From assembly GCA_013368315.1 (NCBI GenBank), contig JAACJM010000040.1, positions 310,001-374,000 on the forward strand: DNA of 64,000 nt, in the 5' to 3' direction. The translations under genes and the position numbers were made by a program. This stretch comes from Tetrapyrgos nigripes (taxonomy: Eukaryota; Basidiomycota; Agaricomycetes; Agaricales; Campanellaceae). Below, piece after piece: positions 20,729 to 32,925 of this stretch. The stretch's first letter is position 1. Every line of letters starts with the position of its first letter. Below the pieces are notes generated by a model. It was not told where the DNA came from and did not search any database. It saw nothing but the letters and a program-made list of their open reading frames with translations.

Positions 20729-23636
20729 ATGGTAGCCGATGAGGATGTAAACAAGATCTGGGAGATTTACATTGGCGAAGCAAGGAGATACGATGAGAAG
20801 CTACTGGAGGGATGGAAGTCAGATATGGACGGGATATTACTCTTCGTACGTTTCTTCATGTTGGCGGCAGTATCTTTCTCTAACAAAGGACTAGTCTGCT
20901 CTTTATTCAGCCAGCCTTACTGCTTTCATCATAGAAAGCTACAAGAATCTTCAAGACAATCCTGCAGACAATGTTGTCGCCTTACTTGCTCAGATCTCTC
21001 AGCAACTTTCAGCCGTGGCGAATGGAACAACTTTGTCAGTTCAAGGCAGCCCTGCCTTTGAGCCTTCTCCACCATCACTCATCTGCAATGTGCTATGGTT
21101 TCTGAGTCTTGTGCTGGCCCTGTCATGTTCATTGCTGGCTACTTTTGTACAGCAGTGGACCCAAGACTTCATCTCTAAAACACACTTGAAGCCATCCCCT
21201 TTCCGTCAGGCTAGGGCGATAAGCTTCTTGTATGGCGGACTACGTCAGTTTGAGATGCATACCTTCGTCGATGTCATCCCAATCCTTCTGCACATTTCTT
21301 TGTTCTTCCTCGCTGGTTTGGTCAGTTTTCTGGTCCCAGTGAACCGTTTGTTGGCATATGTCATGGCCTCCTTTTTGGGCATTTTCCTGTCTATCTACAT
21401 TGGGCTCACTGTACTGCCATTGATGCATCTTAATGCACCATATCGCACCCCTCTTTCCGGTCCCCTTTGGCGCTTAGGGAGCATTCTTGGTATTTTTCTG
21501 GCTTGTAGACATGGTCTACATCCCACAGATCAGACCTTGTCAGAAGCGATGCTTGAGAAGTCGCTCCAGGAATGCCCAGCTCAGACAGAGCGTGACCAGA
21601 ATGCTCTAATCTACAGCCTCAAAATGTTAACTGATGACCCGGAACTATTACCTTTCATTGAAGGGATACCAACTGTCTTAGGCTTTAGCAGCACTCACGA
21701 ACAGTTGGGAACGTACACCATATCTTTCCATCATCAAAATGTGGCACTCCTCTTACCTCTCCTTGGATCGTTTGATCTGGAAGAGAACATCCTATTTCGT
21801 ATTTCCCAGTTTGCTGCCAGGTTATCTGATCGAAGGGACGATCATTTCTGCCAACGAGGTTCTTCTGCCTGCTCTCAAGCTCTGTGGTCACTGGCTTTAA
21901 TGTTGTTGGTGACAAGTCACCAGCAGAGGCTCCAGATTGACCAGGATGATATACAAGTGTACTGCAGTTCTCTAATCACATTATACAAATATTATAGACA
22001 TACTCTTTCTGCCCATCCCTCAGCCTTGGCTGCAATGCGCCTTAGCTGGCTGTTTGGTATTTGCAGCCTGGTTGACTGGGTTGAAAAAATCCTTATCAAA
22101 CCACTGTCAAATACTTCCACCCACATGGTAGGGACAGCCGTCCCTGCAGTTGTGGATGTTCAGTTAAAGAGGTGCTTTATGTTTGCAGAAAGCCTTGTAC
22201 AGAGGACTTGGCCAGGACCCAACCCTAATCTCCGTCACTTTGTCCATTCGAGCTGGGATTTGCGTGGCATCTCTTCAGCGGGACATCCCTTGTCCTATCA
22301 CAAACTGATGAAGGTACTCCGTGACGGGGCCTTGTCAGCACGTTCCACTGAACATTTGGACCACACCAGGAATATCATTGCAGATCTCAAAGACAAAGCT
22401 ATGTGGAAGTCCATGCGATTAGATATTCTTATGCAATATCTGCTCAAAAGTGGACCTACTGTTGCAGAGGGTAAGCTGCCTTATTGGTTTGAGGAGACAT
22501 GTAACGCTATTTACAACTTTGGGGAGGCTGTTATGGATTCTGATGAGCTCGGTCTAGTAGCCGATCATTATACAGATCCACTTCTCAGCCTTCCTGTCCA
22601 CCTCGATAAGAATTCGGACGCTTTCAGCCACAATACCGATATTTTCATCAAACAATGCATGAAGCTCTTTTTCTCTGTGACGGGTGCCCTGTGGAATACC
22701 CCAATGGCGGCCGAAAGCAGACGCTTCGTGACGTGGTACTTCCATAACAGAATACCCAGTACCGATGCACCCAGCTATTCCAAGTTCTTTGAGTGGCCCA
22801 ATTATATGATTGATCGCATGGGGGACTGCATCGTGAAAGGATTACGAGACGATGGAAACGAATCTACTCTATATCTGATGGCTGCCTGGAAGTGGACAGT
22901 GATGTGTTCGAAATCCAGACTGAATCGTGTTTCGCTGTCTGACCTATGGGTGGTCTTTGAAGCAGCCTCTCCAGTACTCCGACAAGACGAGCTGTATCCT
23001 GTCGTCAGGAACGTGGCTCATCAAGCCGTCTTGGACGATATCATCTATCGCGGTTTGGGATCACAGAGTCCGGACCTTTCTGTCCTTGAATGCGCACTTC
23101 TTAGAGAGTATCTTCCAGATGAACCTCCTGCCTCGCTGGAAACCACCAACGTAATTTCGAGTAGAGGCTCCCTCAAAATTGCGATTACAAGCCAGCGGGT
23201 TGCCTTATCCTCGCGGCACAACATATGTTCGGCTGCAGAGTCTTGGGTAGACTCTTTAGTCATTCCCGAAGTTGGACTGGGTGAAGCAGTCGACGAAACG
23301 AGGCAAGAGGCCTTCGCGCACAGCGTCGCGAATTTGGTTGGAGCTGTGATGAGCACTAAGGATATTGAGCCTGATCACTCCTTCTATCGAGCCTTGGATG
23401 TGGTTTGGACATTTTCGTGTTGCTATGATGATGATGATTGGGTCACTCAACAGTGGTACTGGGTTACCAGCCCAAAAGGCGCCAAAATCCTTTTGCAAGC
23501 GATTGAAGAATACGAAGCATCTCAGGCTTTTCGGAACATCCAGCTCAACGAGGATGTACTTCATCCTAGGGGACGGCAGAGGTTACGGGATCGATGTCGA
23601 ATAGTGCTGGAAGCTTCGGTGTCGTCAGGCGATTGA
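20729..23636 (+). CDS. DUF6535-containing membrane protein
   Basis: Two exons, 20729-20845 and 20895-23636, with a 49-base intron, give about 952 residues. The N-terminal DUF6535 domain reads NKIWEIYIGEARRYDEKL, WKSDMDGILLF, then SALYSASLTAFIIESYKNL after the intron. Three to four membrane helices follow (VLWFLSLVLALSCSLLATF, IPILLHISLFFLAGLVSFL, VMASFLGIFLSIYIGLTVL). The remaining 700 residues are soluble and probably helical. This family is expanded in Agaricomycetes and its function is unknown. The long uninterrupted second exon and intact frame suggest it is active, unlike the decayed copy at 16359. Confidence 0.85.
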
Positions 23637-23758
23637 TCTGTTCGAGAACCTGAATACCTAGTCAAGCTGCGTTTTGCGCCATTTTTTGGGAACCAGACGT
23701 ATTTTTAATCATGATAATATATCCATCCATTAAATTTCTTAAGACGCATTGTGAAGGC

Positions 23759-25325
23759 CTACAGTTCCTCATGTACATGTACATTTTTCTCCGCAACAAT
23801 CGGAGTTGGGGGAAAGTGCTCCTCCAACCACTTCCTCATCTCTGCATTGAACAGTTCAGGATATTCGAGCTGGACCCAATGAGCACCTGGAAGCATCTGC
23901 AAGAACATTAATAATGAGCATAACAAGACAGATTGAACGTGTACATACTTTAGTGGTCAGGTTGGGTAGGAAATCTGCTGCTTTGAGGAGTTTACTAGCG
24001 ACCGCCCAGTCTGCTACGGGATCCTAAAAGATGAAAGACGAGGTGATTTAAACGATACCCTGAGAAGTAAGCAAATTGAGAACGACTTACCTGTGTGGGC
24101 AAAATGGCGATCACAGGTTGAGGGATTGTAAAGTTGCCCTGAGCATTTTCATACTTCCAATTGAGGTATCGATTGTCGTCCGTATAGAACTCAAGGGCTA
24201 TGTAGAAATGAATCAGACCGAACGATATACAGACCCATAGAACCAGTAATACGCACTGTTTTCAAAACCACTTTTCTCATAACTCTCCACGAAATAATCT
24301 TCTTCATTCTTATCGAAGAATGGGACGGGAGGAATCTCCTTGTAATTCTCCCATGCATCCAAGTAGTTGTCGCTACTTTTCAAAAAGTCGTCTGGAGGGG
24401 GGGAATCTACCGTACGAAGCGTAGCTCGTACACTTCGTCTGATATCTTTGTTAAGTTCCTCCGTCGCTTGCGCGGTTTTCTGGTCAAAGTAGAGCTGGTA
24501 AGTGAGTTTGGGGAGGACGGATGTAAGGGCCGAGACCGGGGTGTAGTTTCCGGCGGATGGAGTGTACTGTAGGACGGCACGGAAAAAAACGTAAGGTTAC
24601 CAAACCCCCTAGAGATAACGGCAGGGAGATACGTACTGGGACAACAGCACCTACAACCCCTTCAAAAATGTCAGGCCTGGACCGAGCTGCCTCATAGCAG
24701 ACTTCTGAACCCCAATCGTGTCTATGTACGAGTTAGCAAGTTAAGCAAGGTAGAGTCTACATCACAATATACTGCTTACCCGACGCAAACAGTCTTCTCC
24801 ACCCCTGCATCTTCAAGTATACATGTCAAGTCTCCAACAATGTCAAATAACGTGCCAGAGTTCTTGACACCTCCAGGATGACCCGACTCGCCAAACCCGC
24901 GAAGATCGGGAACAATTAGATGATAGTCGGCCTGCGGTGAAATTTTTTTCAGAATGTTTGCAAACGGGGTTGTTGACATTGACAAAGACCTTGAACTCTT
25001 GTATTTGGTACGACCAGGAGCTCCACAGACTTGGCCAACCATGTACCATTAACAGTGTTCTGCTTCCATTGGGATTGATGTCGACATAAGCTAATATACC
25101 ACGGTCGGTCTCAGTACGCGAATTTCTCTCGAGATAGGATAAAGGCAACTCACAGAGTTTTATGTCAACGACAGCACCCCCCTGTTCTCTTTGGACTGCC
25201 TTGCAGGTTGCAGACCTCTTCTCGTACGCCCTTGGATCGAAACCTGAATAGACTTGTTCTGCAGAAGTGAATAGAGGGAATGATAGAGAAGACAGTAGCA
25301 GTAGGAGATGGCTTGAGGTCCTCAT
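23759..25325 (-). CDS. Secreted epoxide hydrolase (alpha/beta hydrolase)
   Basis: Eight exons on the minus strand (25325-25154, 25090-24990, 24931-24780, 24721-24637, 24566-24257, 24197-24091, 24023-23949, 23896-23759), all in phase, about 345 residues. A signal peptide (MRTSSHLLLLLSSLSFPLF) opens the protein. Family motifs: oxyanion HGWPSLW, then DLRGFGESG, nucleophile Asp in VCVGHDWGSE, cap-domain region, general acid Asp in DPVADW, and catalytic His in GAHWVQLEYPE. Such enzymes add water to epoxides to give diols. Secretion suggests a role in detoxifying or using external epoxides. Function is by family; the substrate is unknown. Confidence 0.88.
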
Positions 25326-26174
25326 TTGTTTCCGATGATTGTCGTAGGAATGTAGAGTAGAGCAAGAGTAGAGAAGCGGAAGAAAGAGAGGAGCACTTTA
25401 TATTTGGACAGGAATTGATAGAGTTGTTTGAGTGAGTGACAGATAGACCGATAGTCGGGTGCGGATTCCCCGAGGAGAACTAAAAAAACATTTGAAGTTT
25501 TGAATGAAATGGGAAGGGGAAAGACAAGACAGTGGCCGGGCGCAGATGTACCGGAGAGAAGTACTAGTAGCCTAAACTTGACATAGCATTAGCAGTGGCC
25601 AACGCAAGCGCTGCAAGGTACGTACTACGAACTGACGGAATGCACCCTGGGCCTAGTTCATAATAATATGTATGTATACCGGCGTGAACGTGATCTAAGA
25701 TCTTCACATTGAACGAACGTCAGAGCTGTAAACCAAGCGGACTGGGCGATGCCACTCTGTCACTTTTGAAAATCTTCAGCTTTTCAAAGGTCTGTCTTGC
25801 GTCAGTTCGAAATACAAAAGCTTTTCGGGTTATCAGAGACAAAATTAATCAGAGAAAGACTGACCAAAGGGCTGACAAGAAGAAGTCAAGACTCAAGAGA
25901 ATGTAAGAAGACTGGTGGTCATTGACACGAAGGGCTAAGACTCCAGCTTGGCCACAGCATCAACTTGAGCAATCACTGGAGGTATTTGGTCTGCATAAAG
26001 AATTATCTTCGGCGTTCGCGGACTCTAGGAATACATACATACTGTATATGTTGCCCTCTGTATCGAGCGGTTCGTCACCAAAAGGAGATAGTCGGGGCGG
26101 TCACGCACTGTACGCGCCCCATATCGGTTTACCACGGTTGAAAACCTTCTTTCATACCCTTCGGGTTGACGACG
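25326..26174. other. Divergent intergenic region
   Basis: About 850 bp between the divergent epoxide hydrolase gene and the gene at 26175. No supported gene; likely holds both promoters. Confidence 0.5.
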
Positions 26175-27416
26175 ATGCCTGGACCATCCAACAAGAAGAA
26201 ACGGAAATCGCAAGGGAAAGCGCAAAGGAAAAAGTCGATTGTTGTTCCGCCGCAACCTGAAGTTGCCGACCGTGCACCGACACCAAGCGACGCGTCTCAC
26301 TCTGGGTGTTCGAGCAGTAACCCAGAGCTGCAGAAAAGACGTGTATCAAAGTCGAGTCTATCTTCTGGTGACTCCCATGAATCTCCAAATCGGATACAGA
26401 CACCTGCTACGGAAGACTCTGGACAAGCATACGACGGCCTTTTCATTTTAGAGAAGGAGGTCTCGGATATTGCATCTCCAATTGATGTCCTGGATTTGGA
26501 TGAGCGCTTGCAACGCTTCATGATGGAAGATGATGGGCAAAGAGGGTTTGCACGTGTAGAAGCAGGAGATTGTGGTCAGGAAGAAGAGGAGCGTCTCGGT
26601 GACAGTCCACCATATTCATATCCCTATTCAGATGACCAACACGACTCGGATTCTTATACCCCGACATATGACATCCTTCCTCAAAAGCCATACATTCACA
26701 ATCCAGGAAATGGCCCCAGGGTACGCGATATACGCGCGTTCTTGGCGTCGGGATACTTCGCGCAGGCTCCTGCATTCAATGACCCTTTGTGCGCCGAGTT
26801 TGCTCAAGAAGAGGTTTTGCAGATGTTGCAGACGGTACTGCCGGATGAAATGGCTCTGGTGCGTGTTTTTCAAGCCATTTGCAATGTGGAATACTGACGG
26901 CTTGACGAATTAGATTCTATGGTACAACAAAAGTCGCGCTACCAGTCGTATATGCCCAGCATGTCAAAGGCTATATCGTCTCGGGGATATATTGCCAGAC
27001 CATAAAGAGCTTCTGGAAGAAGCCATGCAGGAGATTTCCTACTCGAAAGAACGAAGTCTTCCACATCCGCAACTGTTGCGAGAGCAGCAACTCAGTGGTC
27101 TATGTGAGCTCCCTTCTTCTGACTTTGTATTCTGTCTAATGCGCACAATACCGTAGGCTCTACGATGTGCTTCATTCTTTCCTCATTCAACCAGTTTGAT
27201 CCCCGGGGAACGGTATCGGCCTGGGGCCATACAGTCGAAGAAATAGACGACGAGTCTTGGGCTGCTTTGAATGATTGCTCAAGTCTTGGTCCCAGTACGT
27301 CAGGAGACGGTCAGAACAAGGATGAATCCTTGGCTAAAAGCCTCGTTATGCTCGTGCGGATGACAAGACTTCCAGATTTAGGACTAGCGCAACTGTGTTT
27401 CCCTGATGTCGCATGA
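26175..27416 (+). CDS. Conserved-looking protein of unknown function
   Basis: Three exons (26175-26858, 26914-27103, 27157-27416) in phase, 377 residues. It starts with a basic segment (SNKKKRKSQGKAQRKK), a likely nuclear signal, followed by a disordered acidic region. From about residue 185 the sequence becomes compact: RVRDIRAFLASGYFAQAP, then VLQMLQTVLPDEMALILWYN, a CPAC pair in SRICPACQRLYRLG, and a C-terminal helix (LAKSLVMLVRMTRLPDLG). The single Cys pair is too little to call a zinc finger. I do not recognise the family; the ordered C-terminal half and clean splicing argue that it is a real gene. Confidence 0.7.
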
Positions 27417-27890
27417 CAGGATGAGGATGAGACTAGGGATAGAAAAGTAGAGGGTGCTTCAGAGAGGACAATAGCCGTTTAATTCCGTCTGGTTCGGGTT
27501 TCTTTTTCTTTTTTTTCCGCTGGTTCATTTTAATGCTGTGGTGAGCTTCTTAGTTTTGACATCTAGTCTTGGTGTCTGACTTCCCACCTCCAGATTATTG
27601 CTTTCGTTTTTCGTCGCATCTCAACTTACCAGGACTCTCCAATCACGAACATATTGTCATGTTTTAATCCAAGCTCGTCTATCACTACAGGGATATAAAG
27701 CCATTTATAGGACCCATGTATAATTATTGCATCATTTTCTCTTCTACGTATACCTCCCAATGTAGTTCTCCAGGCTGCAATGAAAGTTTTCTCTATATAC
27801 TTACGGTCTATGTTAAGTCGAGTTGGAAATAGAAATATATTTAGTCCCAAGACGCGTCGTTGATATTTCTCCTTACTACCATTATCTACA
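27417..27890. other. Intergenic region
   Basis: About 470 bp between two plus-strand genes. Nothing supported beyond UTR and promoter sequence. Confidence 0.5.
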
Positions 27891-28638
27891 ATGTCAAAGG
27901 CTCTGGATTATTTCTCGCTCGAGTCTTCAAAGTGCGTCTACCCAATTCTGGTACTCCTACTGGGCCCAAACTGACCCATCTCTAGGTGGAAACATCTGCC
28001 TCCACCACCAGGATTCTCCAAGTCAGTTTCTTCAGTGCGTGCATTGTTCAAGTCTTAGGGTTTCAACACAAAACCTTAACCTCCATAGCACAAGGGCGCT
28101 TCCAAGACCGTAACGAAGACATCCCCAGAGGAATATGATCGTCTAAAGGACAAACGCGCTTGGGACCTAGCTCTCTCTCCAGCCAAATCACTACCTATGC
28201 AAGCGTTCATGCTCTACATGTCCGGCGGAGGAGTTCAGATATTCAGCATGGGCATCGTCTTCATGCTGTTATCTTCGCCTTTCAGGAATATCTTTGGGAT
28301 CAACAATGGTATGTGTTCTGTCGTTTTGCTGGGCGTGTCCATGTCACTGACAGTGACTCTGTTCCCAGCTTTCGCGCAATTCGCTCCATCAACGGCCACA
28401 GATTCGAAATCTCTCACTACGCTATTTCTCCAAAAGCTAGCATATATTGGGTGTAATTTGCTGACGTTAGGTGTTGGGTTATGGAAATGTCGGTCGATGG
28501 GATTATTGCCTACAGGAACTGGTGACTGGTTAGCGTTTGAGAGTCGGGGCGTGGTACGCAATTCCTAGATTTTGAAAAAGAATTCGTCGACTAATGCTTC
28601 TGTTGTTACTTCAGTCACCAGAGATTTCTCTACTTTGA
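27891..28638 (+). CDS. EMC4: ER membrane protein complex subunit 4 (EMC4/TMEM85)
   Basis: Subunit of the EMC insertase that places membrane helices in the ER. Five exons (27891-27931, 27986-28034, 28089-28308, 28369-28553, 28615-28638) join in phase to 172 residues, close to the family length. Diagnostic segments: PPPGF near residue 22, KRAWDLALSPAKSLPMQAF, then MYMSGGG-like LYMSGGGVQIFSMGIVFML, and the second helix LAYIGCNLLTLGVGLWKC followed by MGLLPTGTGDWL. The second exon must use the GTGCGT donor at 28035 to keep frame. Two to three membrane helices are seen, as expected. Confidence 0.9.
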
Positions 28639-28700
28639 GTGTACTTTGATTTATACGATGTACAGTCTCGGCTCATATCAGTATGAATGATGGCTCATTA

Positions 28701-30242
28701 TTACGACTCTTTCACTCCCAACTTGGCGTCCTCAGCGCTCGGCTCTATCCCATATTTGAAGACGGCGCTCTTTGTGATCTGCTTCCAGTCATGCAACATG
28801 ATGCTATTCTCAGCGCTGGACAAAACAGCTTTCCTTCCACGTTCGCAGACATCTTCCTCATACACCTTCAATGCCTCACTGAAGGAATCACTATCAGATA
28901 AATGGTGATCCTGGAGGGCACGCTTCATTGAGTAGGCGTCGTTGATTGCGTTGTTCAAGCCTTGACCTCGGTCTGCCATGCCAAGCACTGCATCAGCACG
29001 TCTTTTGCTCAACGGGTTGGGTTTGCAACTCACGAAAGGTCATTGGGTGTGCTGCGTCCCCAGTCAAAGTCACTGTTCCATCCCTGTTATCCCACTTCTC
29101 AGTGGGCCAGTCGCTCAAGCGATTATGCCATGCGGGTGCGTCGTCTGGAATAGCTTGGAAGAACGACTTGAATGGTTCAGCAAATCCTGCAGTCTTCTCT
29201 TTCAGATCTCGCACGATGTCAGGTCTGCTCGACGTGTTGAGTACCCCAGTTTCCCTCAGCTTGGACTCGGCATCAGCAGCTTCTGGCCATGTCACGAGCA
29301 TTGTGAAAATCCATTTTCCAGGGTCTGGATCAGAGCAGTCATGGACTGATATACAGAATAAGAAGAAGAATTAAAACCAGACAACCTGCTCATCTTCAAG
29401 TGATCGATGCACGTACCACTCATCCATCCACACCGACCACTTGGGTCTATTGTACCAATGCTTCTGGGATGAACTTTGCGCAACGCCAGTGCTGTCTCTT
29501 TGGGCAAGCTAGTCAGAGCTGCATTGCACAACAGAGGCAATTGCCTCATCGCCGCTTGTTCTGGGCCAAGAAGGAATTTTCTGATTCTGGAATGGGCACC
29601 ATCACATCCTATCAAGAGTTTCCCTTCTTCCTTTGTACCGTCCTCGAACGTAGCGACGACGGTGCTTCCTGTTTTCACCTCGGCGAGACGTTTACCATAC
29701 TGGCAAGTCAATCAGTTCAACGCGTCTTCTGAATCCTTATGGGATGGACGTACACGTATATCAATCCCCTGCGACAATATCCTCAAAAACTTCCTCCTCT
29801 GCAATCTCATGCTGTACGGTGTCGGAATGTTTTTTATCAGCTCTCCGGTCTCTGTGTTGTACTGCGGTAGAACGAGATCTGCTGATGGGGTGAGATTGTC
29901 CACTTGTGCATTTTCTGCGAGAAATTTCTCATCAACACCCTCAGGTAAACACTCCTTCAGAGGTGACTGGGCCCAGTACACCCCGAAGCTCCAATCTCGA
30001 GGTCGAGCATCAATGGAAGCATCTTGCTCAAAGACAGCGTATGGGATGCCGAGCTGGAATGTCGTTGAGTGGCCTTGTTCGGGGTTGCTGGAGAATACAG
30101 GAAAGAACGCGGACCTTTTTCAAGTTCTGGGCCATTAAGAGGCCAACGGTTCCTATATTGTCAGAAATAGGTTAGCGACGTGCCTTGCTGTGAAAAAGGA
30201 CCCCAAGCCACCTGCTCCAATAATCAAGACACGATTCTCCAT
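28701..30242 (-). CDS. FAD-dependent monooxygenase (PHBH-fold, class A)
   Basis: Minus-strand multi-exon gene. The first exon (MENRVLIIGAG) joins the second (TVGLLMAQNLKK) through a GTGGCT donor to give the Rossmann motif GAGTVG. Later exons carry PYAVFEQDAS and DWSFGVYWAQ, the DG motif GKLLIGCDGAHSRIRKFL, and the flavin ribityl motif TLTGDAAHPMTFHRGQGLNN. These are the three fingerprints of aromatic-hydroxylase-type flavoproteins. The C-terminal helix (YEEDVCERGRKAVLSSAEN) completes the fold. NAD(P)H-driven hydroxylation or epoxidation of an unknown substrate is likely. The protein has no signal peptide, so it is probably cytosolic. It converges on EMC4, whose stop lies 62 bp away. Confidence 0.87.
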
Positions 30243-30699
30243 GGTTTCGTTGGGCGAATGTCAATGCAAGATCTCGAAGCACCTCAATCTTCTCTCAATC
30301 TGGTCTTTAAATCGACTTGCCCGGCAGATGCCGCGGGAAATAGGTGTAGTTGTCTAAATCAACGTGTGTCAGACAATTCCGTTTTTGCGAGGAGTCTGCT
30401 CCAAATCGGCTGAACGGACTCTTCGTTTGTTTTGGAAGCAGTAAACGTGATTACGAGGATACACCCTGAAAGAGAATTGTCTCCACGACGAGCTGGGAAC
30501 GTCAAGAAGGCCATTAGTCTCTCTGCTCCTTTTTGCCCTTCTCCAGGCTGAACGGACAACTTTGGCTATTGCAGCAAAATTGTGATTATGAGGGTGGTAC
30601 TACAAAGGTTTCGTCATTCTACTTTACCTGTCACCCGTTTTGCAGGCCCTTTTTTCCTAGCTCCCGCCCATCTATGCAGGTGATTGACCAGAAATGTGA

Positions 30700-31509
30700 C
30701 TATATTGGTCTAGAGATTCGTTTATAGTAAAAGGTACAACTCGACAGAGCCGATTTGTCGGGAAGGTACACGACATCTGGCAAATCACCGACCTGCAAAC
30801 CGCCAGGCCATATATTAGCATATCCAGTCTACAAGAAACGACGCAGGATGCTTTAAACTTCACCTTTATCCAACCTGTTCTGTCATAGAACTTCTCAGCT
30901 GGTGAGCCTGTTTCAGTGTCGAGGACCTGCCAAATAGACAATGTCAATTACTCTTCAGAGATGCCGTTGTTTCACAATTGGACTCACTAGTATTGTTCTA
31001 CCGTGTTTCCGAGCTTGGTCCTCTAGGCAGTCCATGAGTCGTTTTCCAACCCCGCTGTAACAAGTACACTGGCTTCAGTTGATACCCGTTTCCATATGGA
31101 CACAGTTTACCGACCTTCCCCTTTCCTCCTTCGTCACCAGCAATTTGCCAATCTCACCTCGATGGAAAGCGTTGGTCTTTTGAGCAAGGTACAGGATGAC
31201 GCATCCTACTAGTCGTCTGCCAGACCAGGTATTCTCGCTTTCTCCAGATTGCTTTTCATGCTGATCCAAATCGTCTGCGTGCTTATGAGCGAGTATAACG
31301 ATTTCTGTCCCAGCGTCTACTCCCTTCTGAAGATCACCCCACCAAGCCTCCGCGTCTTTAAGCGAGAATGGTTGACAGAAGTTGAGAGGAATGTTCTCGT
31401 CCACGACTTCTTTAAGAAGGGCAGCAAGTCCGGGGATTTCCGAGGGCAAACAGGTAGGAGGACAAACGAAGATGGTAATTGATTTGGGGGAGTTGTTGTT
31501 GGATGTCAT
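30700..31509 (-). CDS. GNAT N-acetyltransferase
   Basis: Four exons (31509-31115, 31054-30988, 30926-30864, 30792-30700) in phase, about 205 residues. The acetyl-CoA binding loop reads RGSGVGKRLMDCLEDQA, made across the first splice junction (motif RxGxGxxL type). It is preceded by RLVGCVILYLAQK and EIGKLLVTKEE (beta4) and followed by LVLDTETGSPAEKFYDRTGW, the usual end of small-molecule or antibiotic-type GNATs. Start chosen at MTSNNN (31509); an in-frame ATG at 31566 would add 19 residues. The acetyl acceptor is unknown. Confidence 0.82.
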
Positions 31510-32120
31510 GGTCGTAGGGTCGTAGAAAGATTCTGATTTGATACAACTTGTAGCTGCAACTCGCATTTTATACTTGTGCTACCGTAGTCAATCGAGTCAT
31601 CGATTTGCCGATACTCACCTCATGATGATGATTATGGCGTCCTTCAAGTTGCCCACTGCGCAGACGCTGACACGCAGTCGTTGATGGGCTGTATAGTAGG
31701 GACGCCAAGATAGTACTATCAACTGAGAGTAGAGCTGCGGTAAATGTTTTCAGTGTACAGATTTTCGCCAATGAGCTCCACCGGTACGTTGCCAGCTTAT
31801 AAGTCGAAGGGAAATTCGTCTGTCAAACGGGTATGTAGAAATCCAAGTTCTATGGATACCCCAGTTCTATCGAGGGCATCAATATCACTTGAAGCTGCCA
31901 GGCCGAGTCGTATTGAAGTCATCGTCACCCGCAGTTCTTGTCAATTGTTTGAAAAGACCTTCATCGATGCGTCTTCGTCGGAGCTTCCACTCAGACTTCG
32001 GTAACGATCAGCTCGATGACTTAGCAGGAACATCATGATGAGAAGTTCCAAATCAGTCCACTTCAGCTGAGGTACACACCTGGAATTTAGCTTCCAGACA
32101 CTTTGTCTAACTCGACTGAG
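31510..32120. other. Divergent intergenic region
   Basis: About 610 bp between two divergent GNAT genes. Short open stretches exist on the minus strand (around 31740-31925, reading SIELGFLHTRLTDEFPF) but have an in-frame stop and no recognised family. Confidence 0.4.
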
Positions 32121-32925
32121 ATGCCATCCTCTCAATACTCGTCTAAAAGAGACGCGAACTTTTGCTTCCCCATACCCAACGCGCTCGAAAATGACACAAT
32201 TGAGATTGTTCCTTTCATAGTTGCGTACATACTTATCTGTTTTCCGCATTGACTAGATCAACATTCGGCTTGCTGTACTTTAGCCTTCCAAACATGTAGA
32301 GGAATTTTTCTCTTCGTCCCAAGACGAAAAAGTCTGGCAATATCTCCCCATTGGTCCCTTTGCTAGCCCTTCGGAATTCGCTTCATACTGGGAGAAACAT
32401 ATCGTTTCTAGTGACCAGCACACGCTCTTCGTCATCCTAGACAAGACAACCCTCAAAGAAGACGGTAAATCTCCTTATATGGCGGGTATGATAGGTTACA
32501 TGAACTCCAAAGCTGTGGACCTTGTCACCGAGATAGCTTTCGTCATCGTGTTCCCGAAATTCCAACAAAGTCACGTTGCGTCTAATGCGGTTGGGTTGTT
32601 GATGCATTATGCGTTGGACCTTCCTGAAAACGGCGGGCTCGGGTTGAGGAGGGTGCAATGGGCAGCGGGTACGAAGAACAGTGCTAGTGTAAGACTTGCT
32701 GAGAGAATGGGGTTTAAGATAGAGGGTGTTTTGAAGTGGGCGAGGATACTTGCACCTGCAAAGACGATTGCTTCTAATGGTGGTCCGGAAAGGAAAGGGG
32801 ATCCGCGTGCGGGATGTCCAAGTAGTGATACAGCACTTCTGGCAGTGTATTGGGATAACTGGGAGAACGGATTGAGAGAGAAGGTCGATCAGGTCATGGG
32901 CAGAAGAATTGATTCTCATATGTAG
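32121..32925 (+). CDS. RimJ/RimL-type GNAT acetyltransferase
   Basis: Two exons (32121-32219 and 32284-32925), phase 0, 246 residues. The fold runs from IPNALENDTIEIVPFI and the SEFASYWEKHIVS helix to LVTEIAFVIVFPKFQQSHVA (beta4/acetyl-CoA loop), then GLRRVQWAAGTKNSASVRLA and MGFKIEGVLKW, the classic RimJ/RimL (Acetyltransf_3) ending where Asn-x-x-S in KNSAS and a Gly-Phe pair are conserved. The 5' splice site GTTGCG is atypical but required by phase and alignment. It is not closely similar to the neighbouring GNAT on the other strand. Substrate unknown. Confidence 0.82.
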
